Shown here: one piece after another, positions 40,523 to 51,281 of the stretch | Layout of the letters: every line of letters starts with the position of its first letter | Numbering within the stretch: position 1 is the stretch's first letter | From: Xenorhabdus griffiniae | Lineage (GTDB): Bacteria > Pseudomonadota > Gammaproteobacteria > Enterobacterales > Enterobacteriaceae | Reading direction: 5' to 3' | Assembly: GCF_037265215.1 (NCBI RefSeq) | Contig: NZ_CP147737.1 | Span: 1,768,001-1,832,000, forward strand | Length of the DNA stretch: 64,000 nucleotides | Position numbers and translations under genes: made by a program | The notes under the pieces: generated by a model | The model's input: only the letters and a program-made list of their open reading frames with translations | Databases searched by the model: none | What the model was told of the DNA's origin: nothing

Positions 40523-43500
40523 TTGAACGCGGTAAATTTCGCTCACTGACGTTAGTTAATTGGAATGGTTTTTTTGCCAGAACGTTTGATCTTGACGAAC
40601 TTGTGACAACGTTATCCGGCGGTAATGGTGCTGGTAAATCAACCACAATGGCAGCCTTTGTCACTGCATTGATCCCTGATTTAACATTGCTCCATTTCCG
40701 CAATACGACAGAAGCGGGGGCAACTTCAGGTTCACGTGATAAAGGGTTGCACGGTAAGTTACGGGCAGGTGTTTGCTACTCCACGCTGGACGTGGTTAAT
40801 TCACGCCATCAACGGATCATCACCGGAGTCCGTTTACAGCAAGTCGCAGGACGTGATCGAAAAGTTGATATTAAACCCTTTATGATTCAGGGCGTTCCTG
40901 CGTCGATTCAGCCAACGCAGTTATTGACTGACAATATCAACGAACGTCAGGCGCGGGTGCTGCCGTTAAATGAACTAAAGGAACGCCTTGATAAGATGGA
41001 AGGCGTTCAGTTCAAACAATTTAACTCGATTACCGATTACCACGCCCTGATGTTTGATTTGGGTGTGATCCCAAAACGTTTGCGTTCAGCGAGTGACCGC
41101 AGCAAGTTTTATCGTCTGATAGAAGCATCATTATATGGCGGAATTTCCAGTGCGATTACCCGCTCATTGCGTGATTACTTGTTACCGGAAAACAGCGGTG
41201 TCAGAAAAGCATTTCAGGATATGGAAGCCGCATTGCGTGAAAATCGCATTACGTTGGAAGCTATCCGTGTCACCCAATCCGACCGTGATCTTTTCAAGCA
41301 CCTTATCACAGAAGCTACGGCTTATGTGTCTGCTGACTATATGCGTCATGCCAACGAACGCCGCGTTCATCTGGATGAGGCATTGGCTTTGCGCAGTGAA
41401 TTATTTGGCAGCCGCCGCCAACTGGTCGCTGAACGATATCGCCATGTTGAAATGGCGCGGGAACTGGGGGAACAAAGCGGAGCCTCTTCTGATTTAGAAA
41501 TGGATTATCAGGCGGCCAGTGATCACCTGAATCTGGTTCAAACGGCGATGCGTCAGCAGGAAAAAATCGATCGCTACCAATCTGATATTGAAGAGCTGAT
41601 CTACCGACTGGAAGAGCAGAGCGAAGTTGTAGAAGAGGCGAGAGATCTTCAGGCGGAATATGAAGCCACATGTGAAGCGGCAGAACAAGAAGTTGATGAA
41701 CTGAAAAGCCAGCTTGCTGACTACCAACAAGCGTTGGATGTACAGCAAACTCGCGCTATTCAATACCAGCAAGCATTGCAAGCATTAGAGCGTGCCCGTG
41801 AACTTTGCCAGCTTCCCGAACTGTCGATAGAAAATGCCGACGAATGGCAGGAAACCTATCAGGCCAAAGCGCAGCAAGCGACAGAGACGTTGCTGGCGTT
41901 GGAACAGAAATTGAGCGTTGCTGACGCAGCGCATAGTCAGTTTGAGCAGGCTTACCAACTGGTAAAAAGTATTATTGGTGAAGTGAGCCGTAGTGAAGCC
42001 TGGCAAGCTGCTCGTGAAGCATTGCGTGAATGGCCATCCCAGCGTCATCTGGCTGAGCGCGTCCAACCTTTGCGTATCCAATTGACCGAACTGGAACAAC
42101 GCCTGAACAGTCAGCAAAATGCAGAACGTTTGTTGGAAGAGTTTTGTAAGCGTCATAATCAGCAACATCAGGCAGAAGACCTGGAGGCGTTACGGGGTGA
42201 ACTGGAAGCTCAGTTGGAAGAATTGAGCCTGGGCGCCAATGAAAGTGGTGAACGTCGTATTCAAATACGTCAGGAATTTGAACAGCTCAAGCAAAAAATT
42301 CAAGGGCTGACCGCACGGGCACCGGTGTGGTTGGCGGCACAGGAAGCCTTGCAGCAGCTGAGTGAACAATGCAATGAAACATTCGAAAATAGTCACGATG
42401 TGACTGAATATATGCAGCAATTGCTTGAGCAAGAGCGTGAAATTACAGTCGAACGTGATGATATTGCGGCACAGAAACGCGAACTGGAAAAACAGATTGA
42501 ACGTTTGAGCCAACCAAGTGGTGCCGAAGATAGCCGATTGCTCGCATTGGCAGAGCGTTTTGGTGGTGTTTTGTTGTCTGAAATTTATGACGACATTACC
42601 ATTGATGACGCGCCTTATTTCTCCGCATTGTATGGTCCTGCACGTCACGCAATTGTCGTGCCTGATCTCTCACTACTTCGTCCACATCTGGAAACATTGG
42701 AAGATTGCCCGGAAGATCTCTATTTAATTGAGGGCGATCCACAGTCTTTTGATGACAGCGTCTTCCATTTTGAAGAGCAGGAAAACGCGGTTCTGGTGAA
42801 ATCATCCGATCGCCAGTGGCGTTATTCCCGTTATCCTGAAGTTCCATTATTTGGGCGGGCAGCAAGAGAAAGTCGTCTGGAAGCACTTAGCCTTGAGCGT
42901 GATACGCTGGCAGAGCGCTACGCGACACTTTCGTTTGATGTGCAAAAAGTTCAGCGTGCGCATCAGGCTTTCAGTCGTTTTGTCGGTAAACACCTTTCTG
43001 TTGTGTTTGATGATGATCCAGAAGCAGAAATTCGTCGTCTGAGTCAGCGTCGTACTGAATTGGAGCGTGAGTTATCGCAATTTGAAACCCAGGCTCAGCA
43101 ACATCAGCAGAAGCTGGTTCAGGTGAAAGAGAGCCTGTCACTATTAAATCGCCTGATTCCACAAATGACGATTTTGTTGGATGAAACCCTGTTTGAGCGC
43201 GTGGAAACCGTCCGTGAAGAAATGAGTGAGGCTCAGGAAGCCGCGCGTTTCCTGCAACAACACGGTAATGCGTTGGCTAAACTTGAACCGTTGGTTTCGG
43301 TCTTGCAAAGTGATCCACAGCAACATGAGCAGTTGCAGAAGGATTATGAGGCCGTGAAACAGAGCCAGAATCAGGCTAAACAACAAACCTTTGCCTTGAC
43401 GGAAGTAGTGCAACGCCGTGCGCATTTCAGCTATAGCGACTCTGCCGGTATGCTTAACGAAAATGCCGACTTGAACGACAAATTGCGCCAACGCCTTGAA

Positions 43501-44982
43501 CACGCAGAATCTGATCGTAGCCGTGCGCGTGAAAAATTGCGTCAGCAGCAAGCACAATGTGCGCAATTTAACCAAGTCTTGGCATCACTGAAAAGTTCTT
43601 ATGACACCAAGCAAGACATGTTAAAAGAACTTGAGCAGGAGCTGAAAGATATTGGTGTCCAGGCAGATGCTAATGCCGAAAGCCGTGCCCGTGAACGCCG
43701 TGATCAGCTTCACGCCGCTGTGAATGCTAACCGTTCCCGCATTAACCAGCTTGAGAAACAGATCGCGTTCTGTGAAGCGGAAATGGAAAACCTCCAGAAA
43801 AAATTGCGTAAATCTGAACGTGATTATTACCAGAAATGTGAGCAGGTGGTTTCTTCCAAGGCGGGCTGGTGTGCCGTTATGCGTATGGTGAAAGACAATG
43901 GCGTTGAACGTCGCTTACATCGTCGCGAACTGGCTTATATGGATGGTGATGAGCTGCGTTCAATGTCGGATAAAGCGCTGGGGGCATTGCGTCTGGCTGT
44001 GGCCGATAATGAACATCTGCGCGATGCGTTGCGTTTATCCGAAGATCCAAAGCGTCCTGAGCGTAAGATCCAATTCTTTGTGGCGGTTTACCAGCATCTG
44101 CGTGAACGTATCCGGCAGGATATTATTCGAACGGATGATCCAGTCGATGCCATTGAACAGATGGAAATTGAATTGGCACGTTTGACGGAAGAATTAACCG
44201 CCCGTGAGCAGAAACTGGCAATCAGTTCCAAGAGCGTGGCAAATATCATTCGCAAAACCATTCAACGTGAACAGAATCGCATTCGTATGCTGAACCAAGG
44301 GTTACAGGCGGTTTCTTTTGGACAGGTTGGTGGTGTGCGCCTGAATGTGAATGTGCGTGAAAGTCATTCCCTGTTGTTGGATGTGCTTTCTGAACAGCAG
44401 GAACAGCATCAAGATCTGTTCAACAGCCAGCGTCTGACTTTCTCAGAAGCGATGGCAAAACTTTATCAGCGCCTGAACCCGCAAATCGATATAGGACAGC
44501 GTTTGCCTCAGACTATTGGTGAAGAATTACTGGATTACCGCAATTACCTTGAGCTGGAAGTTGAAGTCAACCGAGGTTCGGATGGCTGGCTAAAAGCGGA
44601 AAGTGGGGCACTTTCTACCGGAGAAGCGATTGGTACGGGGATGTCCATTCTGGTCATGGTTGTACAGAGCTGGGAAGAAGAATCACGTCGTCTGCGTGGT
44701 AAAGATATTTCTCCGTGCCGACTGCTGTTCCTTGATGAAGCTGCCCGATTAGATGCGAAATCCATTGCAACGCTGTTTGAGTTATGTGAACGTTTGCATA
44801 TGCAGTTAATTATCGCTGCACCGGAAAATATCAGTCCAGAAAAAGGGACAACTTATAAACTGGTACGTAAGATTTTCAATAACCAGGAACATGTACATGT
44901 TGTTGGGTTGCGTGGTTTTGGGCAAGATATTCCGGTTACTGAGCAATCACAAATACAGGCACAACCTGTGTTACAAGAATAA
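40519..44982 (+). CDS. mukB: Chromosome condensin ATPase MukB
   Basis: SMC-like motor of the MukBEF complex. 1487 residues (E. coli 1486). N-terminal head with Walker A GGNGAGKS at 34-41; long antiparallel coiled coils (about 330-660 and 800-1100) either side of a hinge around 650-780; C-terminal head with signature [10 protein letters not shown] at about 1365 and Walker [13 protein letters not shown] near 1406. A terminator follows. In E. coli the next gene is ldtD; here aphA intervenes. Confidence 0.98.
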   Translation: MIERGKFRSLTLVNWNGFFARTFDLDELVTTLSGGNGAGKSTTMAAFVTALIPDLTLLHFRNTTEAGATSGSRDKGLHGKLRAGVCYSTLDVVNSRHQRIITGVRLQQVAGRDRKVDIKPFMIQGVPASIQPTQLLTDNINERQARVLPLNELKERLDKMEGVQFKQFNSITDYHALMFDLGVIPKRLRSASDRSKFYRLIEASLYGGISSAITRSLRDYLLPENSGVRKAFQDMEAALRENRITLEAIRVTQSDRDLFKHLITEATAYVSADYMRHANERRVHLDEALALRSELFGSRRQLVAERYRHVEMARELGEQSGASSDLEMDYQAASDHLNLVQTAMRQQEKIDRYQSDIEELIYRLEEQSEVVEEARDLQAEYEATCEAAEQEVDELKSQLADYQQALDVQQTRAIQYQQALQALERARELCQLPELSIENADEWQETYQAKAQQATETLLALEQKLSVADAAHSQFEQAYQLVKSIIGEVSRSEAWQAAREALREWPSQRHLAERVQPLRIQLTELEQRLNSQQNAERLLEEFCKRHNQQHQAEDLEALRGELEAQLEELSLGANESGERRIQIRQEFEQLKQKIQGLTARAPVWLAAQEALQQLSEQCNETFENSHDVTEYMQQLLEQEREITVERDDIAAQKRELEKQIERLSQPSGAEDSRLLALAERFGGVLLSEIYDDITIDDAPYFSALYGPARHAIVVPDLSLLRPHLETLEDCPEDLYLIEGDPQSFDDSVFHFEEQENAVLVKSSDRQWRYSRYPEVPLFGRAARESRLEALSLERDTLAERYATLSFDVQKVQRAHQAFSRFVGKHLSVVFDDDPEAEIRRLSQRRTELERELSQFETQAQQHQQKLVQVKESLSLLNRLIPQMTILLDETLFERVETVREEMSEAQEAARFLQQHGNALAKLEPLVSVLQSDPQQHEQLQKDYEAVKQSQNQAKQQTFALTEVVQRRAHFSYSDSAGMLNENADLNDKLRQRLEHAESDRSRAREKLRQQQAQCAQFNQVLASLKSSYDTKQDMLKELEQELKDIGVQADANAESRARERRDQLHAAVNANRSRINQLEKQIAFCEAEMENLQKKLRKSERDYYQKCEQVVSSKAGWCAVMRMVKDNGVERRLHRRELAYMDGDELRSMSDKALGALRLAVADNEHLRDALRLSEDPKRPERKIQFFVAVYQHLRERIRQDIIRTDDPVDAIEQMEIELARLTEELTAREQKLAISSKSVANIIRKTIQREQNRIRMLNQGLQAVSFGQVGGVRLNVNVRESHSLLLDVLSEQQEQHQDLFNSQRLTFSEAMAKLYQRLNPQIDIGQRLPQTIGEELLDYRNYLELEVEVNRGSDGWLKAESGALSTGEAIGTGMSILVMVVQSWEEESRRLRGKDISPCRLLFLDEAARLDAKSIATLFELCERLHMQLIIAAPENISPEKGTTYKLVRKIFNNQEHVHVVGLRGFGQDIPVTEQSQIQAQPVLQE

Positions 44983-45008
44983 CTTTATCATTGAATGATA
45001 TTTCTTCT

Positions 45009-45040
45009 AAGAAGGGGGGCGTATTATGCCCCTTTCTTAA
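45009..45040 (+). terminator. Hairpin terminator of mukB
   Basis: aagaaggggggc pairs with gcccctttctt around a short loop (gtattat), 26 bases after the mukB stop; TTAATT follows. Confidence 0.8.
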
Positions 45041-45153
45041 TTGGGATAGAACTTGTTTGAATATTTGTCTCCTTGTGCGGTATGTCTCGTTTTGATGTGG
45101 TGATAAAGTTTACTATTTCGCACCGTTACTACTAATGTGAAAAAGGAATAACG

Positions 45154-45867
45154 ATGCGTAAAGTTACCCTGCTATTTAGTACAATTGTGCTTGCTTTTGG
45201 TTTGAACAGCATGGCACAAGCAAAAGTATTTATGCCTGAGCAAGTTGCTTCAGGTGTTTCTGTGGCAGATTTAGCTCAACGTCATGCGGTACATTGGGTA
45301 TCTGTAGAGCAGATTAAGCGCAGCCTACAAAACCAGCCAGCAATGGCAGTAGGTTTTGATATCGACGATACCGTACTGTTTTCAAGTCCAGGTTTTTATC
45401 GTGGTAAATCGGAGTACTCACCTAATGACAATAGTTATCTGAAAAATCCGGCATTTTGGGAAAAAATGAATAATGAATGGGATAAATTCAGTATACCCAA
45501 GAAGATCGGCATTGAACTGGTTCAGATGCACTTAAAGCGGGGGGATGATATTTATTTCATTACAGCGCGTACAAAAACTAAGACAGAGGCAGTGACCAAA
45601 TACTTACAGGAAGACTTACATATTCCAGCCGATAAAATGAATGCCGTTATTTTTACGGGTGATGAACCAGGTAAAAATAACAAAATTCGTTGGATGAAAG
45701 AGCATAATTTGAAGATTTATTATGGCGATGCAGATACTGATATTGCTGCCGCTCGTGCATTGAATATTCGTGGGATCCGTATTCTGAGAGCATCAAACTC
45801 GTCTTATCAGCCCCTGCCTAAAGCTGGCCGCTTTGGAGAAGAAGTCGTTATTAATTCTGAGTATTAA
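45154..45867 (+). CDS. aphA: Class B acid phosphatase AphA
   Basis: Periplasmic nonspecific phosphatase and phosphotransferase of the DDDD/HAD superfamily. 237 residues, the same as E. coli AphA. Signal peptide [23 protein letters not shown]; catalytic [12 protein letters not shown] (DxDxT), [11 protein letters not shown] and the C-terminal acidic pair in [20 protein letters not shown] precedes the ATG. In E. coli the gene is elsewhere; its place here, between mukB and ldtD, is lineage-specific. Confidence 0.95.
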   Translation: MRKVTLLFSTIVLAFGLNSMAQAKVFMPEQVASGVSVADLAQRHAVHWVSVEQIKRSLQNQPAMAVGFDIDDTVLFSSPGFYRGKSEYSPNDNSYLKNPAFWEKMNNEWDKFSIPKKIGIELVQMHLKRGDDIYFITARTKTKTEAVTKYLQEDLHIPADKMNAVIFTGDEPGKNNKIRWMKEHNLKIYYGDADTDIAAARALNIRGIRILRASNSSYQPLPKAGRFGEEVVINSEY

Positions 45868-45897
45868 TCTTAAAATTCAATGCAATATACTCTGATT

Positions 45898-45928
45898 AAA
45901 GGCACTAAAGGTGCCTTTTTCTTTTTTT
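45898..45928 (+). terminator. Intrinsic terminator of aphA
   Basis: aaaggcac (45898-45905) pairs with gtgccttt (45911-45918), followed by ttctttttt. The subfamily-2 repeat starts at its last base. Confidence 0.88.
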
Positions 45929-45995
45929 ATACGCGTTACCTTTCAAGTTACTCATTATAAGACAACAATATGTATCTTGAGGTGAGATGGGTATA
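45928..45995 (+). repeat. Short palindromic element, subfamily 2, copy 2 (shortened)
   Basis: TATACGCGTTACCTTTCAAG at left and CTTGAGGTGAGATGGGTATA at right with aacaatatgtatc inside. At 68 bp it lacks the gcg/cgc-rich central arm of the copy at 30163. It is followed within 30 bases by a 105-bp element. Confidence 0.7.
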
Positions 45996-46023
45996 AGCCA
46001 TTATAATTTAAATTTTATTTTCT

Positions 46024-46128
46024 TATACGCATTAAACTTCAAGTTGTAATTTACAACACGATATGAAACCTGATTTTTTCCCGCTTCGCGGGGAGAAATT
46101 ACACGCATCTTGAAGTTAGGTTGGTATA
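46024..46128 (-). repeat. ~105-bp palindromic element, copy 6 (reverse orientation)
   Basis: TATACGCATTAAACTTCAAG at left, CTTGAAGTTAGGTTGGTATA at right, central arm ttcccgcttcgcggggagaa. This, the aphA terminator and the short repeat are what I see in the 425-base gap between aphA and ldtD; the last 160 bases are an AT-rich presumed ldtD promoter region. Confidence 0.92.
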
Positions 46129-46292
46129 GATTTTATTTCAGCTGGTGAAATAAAATTTGATTAGCGAGTCATCCTATCTTAAGCAGTAATTAGGTATATA
46201 ATTACCAGTATTCTTTCTGATAAAATGAGTCTGCGGATAATTATAATAAGTCATTGGATAGCTGCATATATAATAAGGTGAGGTGAGCTCTT

Positions 46293-48011
46293 ATGGTGAA
46301 GAACACGGTCAGGTTACTGAAAGTTTCTTTTATCTGTAGCACATTGGCGGTATCAGAAGGTACTTTTGCAAATCAACAAAATGGACTGTCATCAGGTGGT
46401 ATACAACCACTACCCACAGAGCCAAAAAAAGCAGGTTCTGTTATTTCGACGGATAAAGTAGTTCCTATTTCTCCGGTGAATTCTATTGATGAAAATCGAA
46501 AACAGTTACAGAATTGGTTGCCACAACAAGTAAAACCGATATTTCCTGAACGTTTGGCAAATTTATATGCTAACAATAAAATGCAACCATTATGGTCAGA
46601 TAAAAAAGCCATTAAGCAATTTGAAGATCAATTAGTTGAAATGTCGCTAGCGGGTTTTCAACCTCAATTTGAAAAATGGCTGATACAACTTCATTCTCCT
46701 GAATTAAGTGAAATGGGGCGTGATGTTATCTTATCTGATGCTATGTTAGGTTATCTCCATTTTATTAGTAATGTTGATAAGAAAGGGAGTTCGTGGTTAT
46801 ATAGTCAAACGCCTTATAAGATTGAATTACCCCCGTCCCATTTAATTAATACATGGCAGCAGCATATCAATAACAATAATACTTTTTCTTATATTACGAG
46901 TTTATCACCGAATCATCCTTTGTATGAAAATATGCGTAATGAGATGTTGGCACAATTATCTGCTCAACAGCCATGGACTGATTTTTCATTTCAAGGAACT
47001 CTAAGGCCAGGACAAAGTAGTGAAAGTGTTATTGCATTAAGGAATATATTGTCTCGTTTAGGGGTATTGGATTTATCTGCTACCAAATCCGATAATAGAG
47101 TTTATGGAAAAGAATTAACAGCGGCTGTAAAATATTTTCAAGCCCAGCACGGATTGTCAGCCGATGGGGTTATTGGTAAATCCACTAAAACATGGTTAAA
47201 TACGACACCACAAACCCGTGCTCGTATTATGGCATTGAATATCCAACGATTACGAATTATTCCTGGAGATGTTCCCACCGGTATTTTAGTGAATATTCCT
47301 AATTACTCACTTTTCTATTACTTAGACGGTAAAGAAGTATTGAGTTCTAAAGTTGTTGTTGGGCGTCCCAGCCGAAAAACACCTATCATGAGTAGTGAAC
47401 TAAATAATGTGGTGATCAATCCTCCGTGGAATGTACCCACCAGCATGACTCGCAAAGATATTGCACCAAGGGCGATGCGTGACTCCAGTTATTTTCGTAC
47501 ACGTGGTTATACGGTATTTTCCAGCTGGAGTAATGATGCAAAAGTTATCGATCCTTCATCGATTAACTGGAGCGTAATAACACCAAATAATTTTCCTTAT
47601 CGTATTAGGCAGGCACCAGGCCCAACTAATTCATTGGGACGTTTTAAATTTAACATGCCAAATTCAGAAGCCATTTATTTGCATGATACACCTAATCAAG
47701 CTTCTTTCAGCCGAGAAATGAGGGCCATTAGTTCTGGTTGCGTACGTGTCAATAAGGCACCTGAATTGGCGAATATGCTGTTGAGCGATGCAGGTTGGGA
47801 TAAAACTAAAGTTAATAGTTCATTGAAAACCTGGTCAACAAAATATGTTAATATTCCCAAAAAAATTCCGGTGTTCCTCTATTATCAAACAGCGTGGGTT
47901 GATAAGGGAGGGAAAGCACAATATCGAGATGATATCTATGATTACGATATGAATGCAAGGCGATATTCAGAGTCACTTTCCAGGCTCTTGGTAGCCAGAA
48001 ATGATTTATAA
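46293..48011 (+). CDS. ldtD: L,D-transpeptidase LdtD (YcbB)
   Basis: Makes 3-3 cross-links in peptidoglycan. 572 residues (E. coli LdtD 615). N-terminal export signal (about 1-26, ending GTFA), a peptidoglycan-binding domain (TLRPGQSSESVIALRNILSR and ELTAAVKYFQAQHGLSADGV, about 245-305), and a YkuD catalytic domain with HDTPNQASF followed by AISSGCVRVN carrying the nucleophilic cysteine. AGGTGAGCTC upstream. The shortening appears to be in the N-terminal linker and termini; the catalytic core is complete. Confidence 0.93.
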   Translation: MVKNTVRLLKVSFICSTLAVSEGTFANQQNGLSSGGIQPLPTEPKKAGSVISTDKVVPISPVNSIDENRKQLQNWLPQQVKPIFPERLANLYANNKMQPLWSDKKAIKQFEDQLVEMSLAGFQPQFEKWLIQLHSPELSEMGRDVILSDAMLGYLHFISNVDKKGSSWLYSQTPYKIELPPSHLINTWQQHINNNNTFSYITSLSPNHPLYENMRNEMLAQLSAQQPWTDFSFQGTLRPGQSSESVIALRNILSRLGVLDLSATKSDNRVYGKELTAAVKYFQAQHGLSADGVIGKSTKTWLNTTPQTRARIMALNIQRLRIIPGDVPTGILVNIPNYSLFYYLDGKEVLSSKVVVGRPSRKTPIMSSELNNVVINPPWNVPTSMTRKDIAPRAMRDSSYFRTRGYTVFSSWSNDAKVIDPSSINWSVITPNNFPYRIRQAPGPTNSLGRFKFNMPNSEAIYLHDTPNQASFSREMRAISSGCVRVNKAPELANMLLSDAGWDKTKVNSSLKTWSTKYVNIPKKIPVFLYYQTAWVDKGGKAQYRDDIYDYDMNARRYSESLSRLLVARNDL

Positions 48012-48066
48012 TTTCTTCCGTTACTAATAAGACGCAAAGAAATCAAATTGGCATTAATATATATTG

Positions 48067-48171
48067 TATACCAATCTAACTTCAAGATGCGTGTGATTTC
48101 TCCCCGAGAAGCGGGGAGAAATCAGGTTTTATATCGTGTTGTAAATTGTAACTTGAAGTTTAATGCGTATA
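48067..48171 (+). repeat. ~105-bp palindromic element, copy 7
   Basis: Canonical copy: TATACCAATCTAACTTCAAG, arm gatttctccccg/cggggagaaatc, gttgtaaattgtaac, ending TTTAATGCGTATA. Together with copy 8 at 48408 it occupies much of the 542-base gap between ldtD and ycbK; the 236 bases between them are AT-rich with no gene I can support. Confidence 0.94.
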
Positions 48172-48407
48172 CATAGAGAAGGAAATAATGTTTTATTCTC
48201 TGTTATCTTTTGTTACCCATTATTTTAAAAGTGTTTTTTCACTATGGTTTTTTTAATGAGCTGTTTTGTTATTGATTATAACTTTAATTATGTTAAGTAG
48301 ATCACAATAATAAGCCGATAAATTTACAGTAAAATACAAAATCATTTGAAACTATTTTTTATTTTCTGATGTCTTATTAGTCGATTAAGTTGAGTTATAA
48401 AAGCATT

Positions 48408-48512
48408 TATACCAATATAACTTCAAGATGCGTGTGATTTCTCCCCGCGAAGCGGGGAAAAATCAGGTTTCATAGAATGCTGTAAATGGCAACTTGAAGT
48501 TTAATGTGTATA
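48408..48512 (+). repeat. ~105-bp palindromic element, copy 8
   Basis: Same orientation as copy 7, 105 bp. A few differences (agaatgctgtaaatggc instead of the usual tcgtgttgtaaattgc) weaken the second arm. It ends 41 bases before the ycbK start. Confidence 0.92.
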
Positions 48513-48553
48513 GGCAATATTAATACATTAAAGAATAGCAGGGCATATTATCC

Positions 48554-49102
48554 ATGAATAACATTGACCACGATCGCCGAAAGTGGCTCGGTATAAGTGT
48601 GGCCGCATTGGGATTAGGTTTATTACCTCAATCGGTTTTAGCTGCATTGACAACGCCACGTCCTCGAATTTTACGTTTTGATAACTTGCATACCGGAGAA
48701 ACACTCAAAGCCGAATTCTTTGATGGTCATCGGTATAATAAATCAGAACTAGCCCGCCTGAATTATTTATTCCGCGATTTTCGGCAAAATAAGGTTAAAA
48801 CCATTGATCCGAAATTATTTGATCAAATTTATTTATTGCAAATGCTGATGGGAATAAATAAACATGTTCAATTAGTTTCGGGTTATCGTTCCTTGGCAAC
48901 AAATAATATGTTGCGTCACACCAGTGGTGGCGTGGCAAAACACAGTTACCATACCCGTGGACAAGCCATGGATTTTCACATTGATGGTGTTCAGCTTACG
49001 CATATTCGTAAGGCTGCATTGAAAATGCGGGCAGGGGGAGTAGGGTTTTATCCAAAGAGTAATTTTATTCATATTGATACAGGCCCGGTCAGGACGTGGT
49101 AA
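48554..49102 (+). CDS. ycbK: YcbK: Tat-exported DUF882/peptidase M15-like protein
   Basis: 182 residues, equal to E. coli YcbK. Twin-arginine signal DRRKWLG followed by a hydrophobic stretch ending SVLAAL; the catalytic-type zinc motifs HTRGQAMDFHI and HIDTGPVRTW and the block LVSGYRSLATNN match the M15/DUF882 fold. Likely a periplasmic murein endopeptidase; E. coli YcbK is also called MepK and cuts the 3-3 cross-links made by L,D-transpeptidases, which suits its position right after ldtD. Confidence 0.94.
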   Translation: MNNIDHDRRKWLGISVAALGLGLLPQSVLAALTTPRPRILRFDNLHTGETLKAEFFDGHRYNKSELARLNYLFRDFRQNKVKTIDPKLFDQIYLLQMLMGINKHVQLVSGYRSLATNNMLRHTSGGVAKHSYHTRGQAMDFHIDGVQLTHIRKAALKMRAGGVGFYPKSNFIHIDTGPVRTW

Positions 49103-49147
49103 TCTTATTACCAACAATGAGTCTTGATTGTGGAGTGAAACAGTATA

Positions 49148-49780
49148 ATGAAATACCACATTATCCCCGTTACGATGGCGATGCAAAATTGCACATTGAT
49201 TTGGTGTGAAGCAACTCAGGAGGCGGCGATTGTTGATCCTGGTGGTAATGCTGAACAACTTATCGCTGAAATAGAGCGACGTGGGCTGAAAATCACCCAA
49301 ATTTTGCTGACACATGGTCACTATGATCATGTTGGTGCTACTGTCGAAGTCGCGCAGCATTTTGGTGTGCCTGTTTACGGGCCACATAAGGGAGATGCTT
49401 TTTGGATAGAAAGTTTGGAAATTCAATGCCAAATGTTTGGCGTTGAACCATGCCCCTCTTTTACGCCTGATCGTTGGCTCGATGAAGGGGATACACTAAA
49501 AATTGGCAGTATTGAGTTATCCGTTTTGCACTGTCCGGGGCATACACCGGGGCATATTATCCTTGCTAACCACACCGATAAAGTCATCTCAATGGGAGAT
49601 GTATTGTTTAAGGGCAGTATTGGCCGTACGGATTTTCCGGGCGGAAACTATGATGAGTTGATCCAATCTATTAAGGAAAAAGTATTGCCATTGGGGGACG
49701 AGTATCAATTCATTCCCGGTCACGGTCCAATGTCAACATTAGGGCATGAGCGGAAGACCAATCCATTTTTACAGGATTAA
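49148..49780 (+). CDS. gloC: Metallo-beta-lactamase fold hydrolase GloC (YcbL)
   Basis: Type II glyoxalase-like hydrolase of S-lactoylglutathione. 210 residues (E. coli 215). Metal ligands in [19 protein letters not shown] and the later D and H ([24 protein letters not shown]). GTGAAACAGTAT ahead of the ATG, 45 bases after ycbK. Converges with aspC over a terminator. Confidence 0.95.
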   Translation: MKYHIIPVTMAMQNCTLIWCEATQEAAIVDPGGNAEQLIAEIERRGLKITQILLTHGHYDHVGATVEVAQHFGVPVYGPHKGDAFWIESLEIQCQMFGVEPCPSFTPDRWLDEGDTLKIGSIELSVLHCPGHTPGHIILANHTDKVISMGDVLFKGSIGRTDFPGGNYDELIQSIKEKVLPLGDEYQFIPGHGPMSTLGHERKTNPFLQD

Positions 49781-49817
49781 TCGCAAACGTCTTTCTTGCC
49801 AGATAATGTAAGAAGAT

Positions 49818-49842
49818 AAAAGCCGCTTTGTCAGCGGCTTTT
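49818..49842. terminator. Bidirectional terminator between gloC and aspC
   Basis: aaaagccgct pairs with agcggctttt around ttgtc; A/T tails on both sides fit the convergent genes. Confidence 0.92.
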
Positions 49843-49849
49843 GAGAAAC

Positions 49850-51040
49850 TCAGAGTATTGCAACGATAGCTTCACACAGAGGAACCATATTCTCCAGTGT
49901 CAGACCCGCTACGTTGATACGGCCAGAGCTAACCGCGTAAATCCCATATTCTTCACGCAGGCGATCAACTTGATCTTTAGTTAATCCACTGAATGAGAAC
50001 ATACCATTTTGTGTGCTAATAAAGCTAAAGTCTTGCTTCGCGCCTTTTTCTTGCAAGGTATTCACAAACAGTTGGCGCATACGCTGAATGCGTTCACGCA
50101 TGGTTGCCAATTCCTGAATCCATTCGGCTTTCAGGTCATCATTGGACAGAATGGTTGTCACAACAGAAGCACCGTGCGCCGGTGGGTTAGAGTAATTGGT
50201 ACGCACAATGGATTTTGCCTGGCTGAATGCCTTTTCTGCGGTATCGCTGTCTGCTGCAACGATGGTGCAGGCACCAACACGCTCATTGTACAACCCAAAG
50301 TTTTTGGAATAAGAACTGGCAACGATTAGCTCATTGTGGTTTCTGGTAAAAATACGCAGACCTTCTGCATCTTCATCCAATCCTTTGGCAAAGCCTTGGT
50401 ACGCAAAGTCGAATACGGGCAGCCAGCCATTTGCAGCAGATAAATCTGCCAGTTTCTGCCATTGTTCAGCGGTTGGATCAATACCCGTTGGGTTATGGCA
50501 GCAGCCATGCAGCAGAACAACATCACCTGCTTGTGCTTCAGACAAACTTGCCAACATGCCTTCGAAATCTAAGGCATGACTTTCTGCATCGTAATAGTTG
50601 TATTCGCGGATCTCCAAGCCAGCACTGGAGAAAACGCCTTTGTGGTTTGGCCAGGTTGGGTTGCTGATCCAGACACGTTTTGCATTGGTCTGTTTAGCAA
50701 TAAAGTCAGCGGCAATACGTAGTGCGCCAGTTCCGCCTGGGCTTTGTACAGTACGGGCGCGTTTGTCAGTGACGATAGGGCTGTTTTTGCCGAAAAGCAG
50801 TTCTTGAGTGACGCGGCCAAATTCAGGTAATCCACTAATTGCCAGATAATTTTTAGTCGTTTCGTTTTCCAGCAGGAACTTCTCTGCTTTTTTAACAGTA
50901 GTCAGAACAGGGGTTTTACCCGTTTCGTCTTTGTAGACGCCGATACCTAAGTTAATTTTATTTTCACGGGGATCTGCTTTAAAGCTATCTGCTAAACCAA
51001 GAATCGGGTCGGCAGGCGCTGCTGTGATTTTTTCAAACAT
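49850..51040 (-). CDS. aspC: Aspartate aminotransferase
   Basis: PLP enzyme linking aspartate and oxaloacetate. 396 residues, the same as E. coli. Schiff-base lysine in [29 protein letters not shown] and the C-terminal [10 protein letters not shown] are conserved. Start [20 protein letters not shown]. Followed by the bidirectional terminator; preceded by ompF with its own terminator, so monocistronic. Confidence 0.98.
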   Translation of the reverse strand: MFEKITAAPADPILGLADSFKADPRENKINLGIGVYKDETGKTPVLTTVKKAEKFLLENETTKNYLAISGLPEFGRVTQELLFGKNSPIVTDKRARTVQSPGGTGALRIAADFIAKQTNAKRVWISNPTWPNHKGVFSSAGLEIREYNYYDAESHALDFEGMLASLSEAQAGDVVLLHGCCHNPTGIDPTAEQWQKLADLSAANGWLPVFDFAYQGFAKGLDEDAEGLRIFTRNHNELIVASSYSKNFGLYNERVGACTIVAADSDTAEKAFSQAKSIVRTNYSNPPAHGASVVTTILSNDDLKAEWIQELATMRERIQRMRQLFVNTLQEKGAKQDFSFISTQNGMFSFSGLTKDQVDRLREEYGIYAVSSGRINVAGLTLENMVPLCEAIVAIL

Positions 51041-51206
51041 TTTTTTGATTCCAAGACTCGGAGAGTTAAGCCCAAAATAAGTGATACGCTGCTCAGGGTA
51101 ACCTTAAGAAATCTATTTGCCAACTACTTGTAGCAAAAAGAATAAAATCTTGTGAAGTAGTTTACGGAGTGAAAAAAAGAGCCTGAAAAAACAGAGAGGT
51201 AAAATG

Positions 51207-51236
51207 TAAAAAGCAGCGCCGGAGCGCTGCTTTTTT
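51207..51236 (-). terminator. Intrinsic terminator of ompF
   Basis: aaaagcagcgcc / ggcgctgctttt pairing on the minus strand with a two-to-four-base loop and T run, 45 bases after the ompF stop. Confidence 0.92.
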
Positions 51237-51281
51237 GAGATAGACTGATTAGCTTTTCGCTAAACAGTGTATCAACAGTAA

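Noticed and set aside
43144..43575. 143-codon hydrophobic minus-strand frame inside mukB
   Set aside because: Antisense of a coiled-coil coding region; glutamine and glutamate codons read as leucine and phenylalanine on the other strand.
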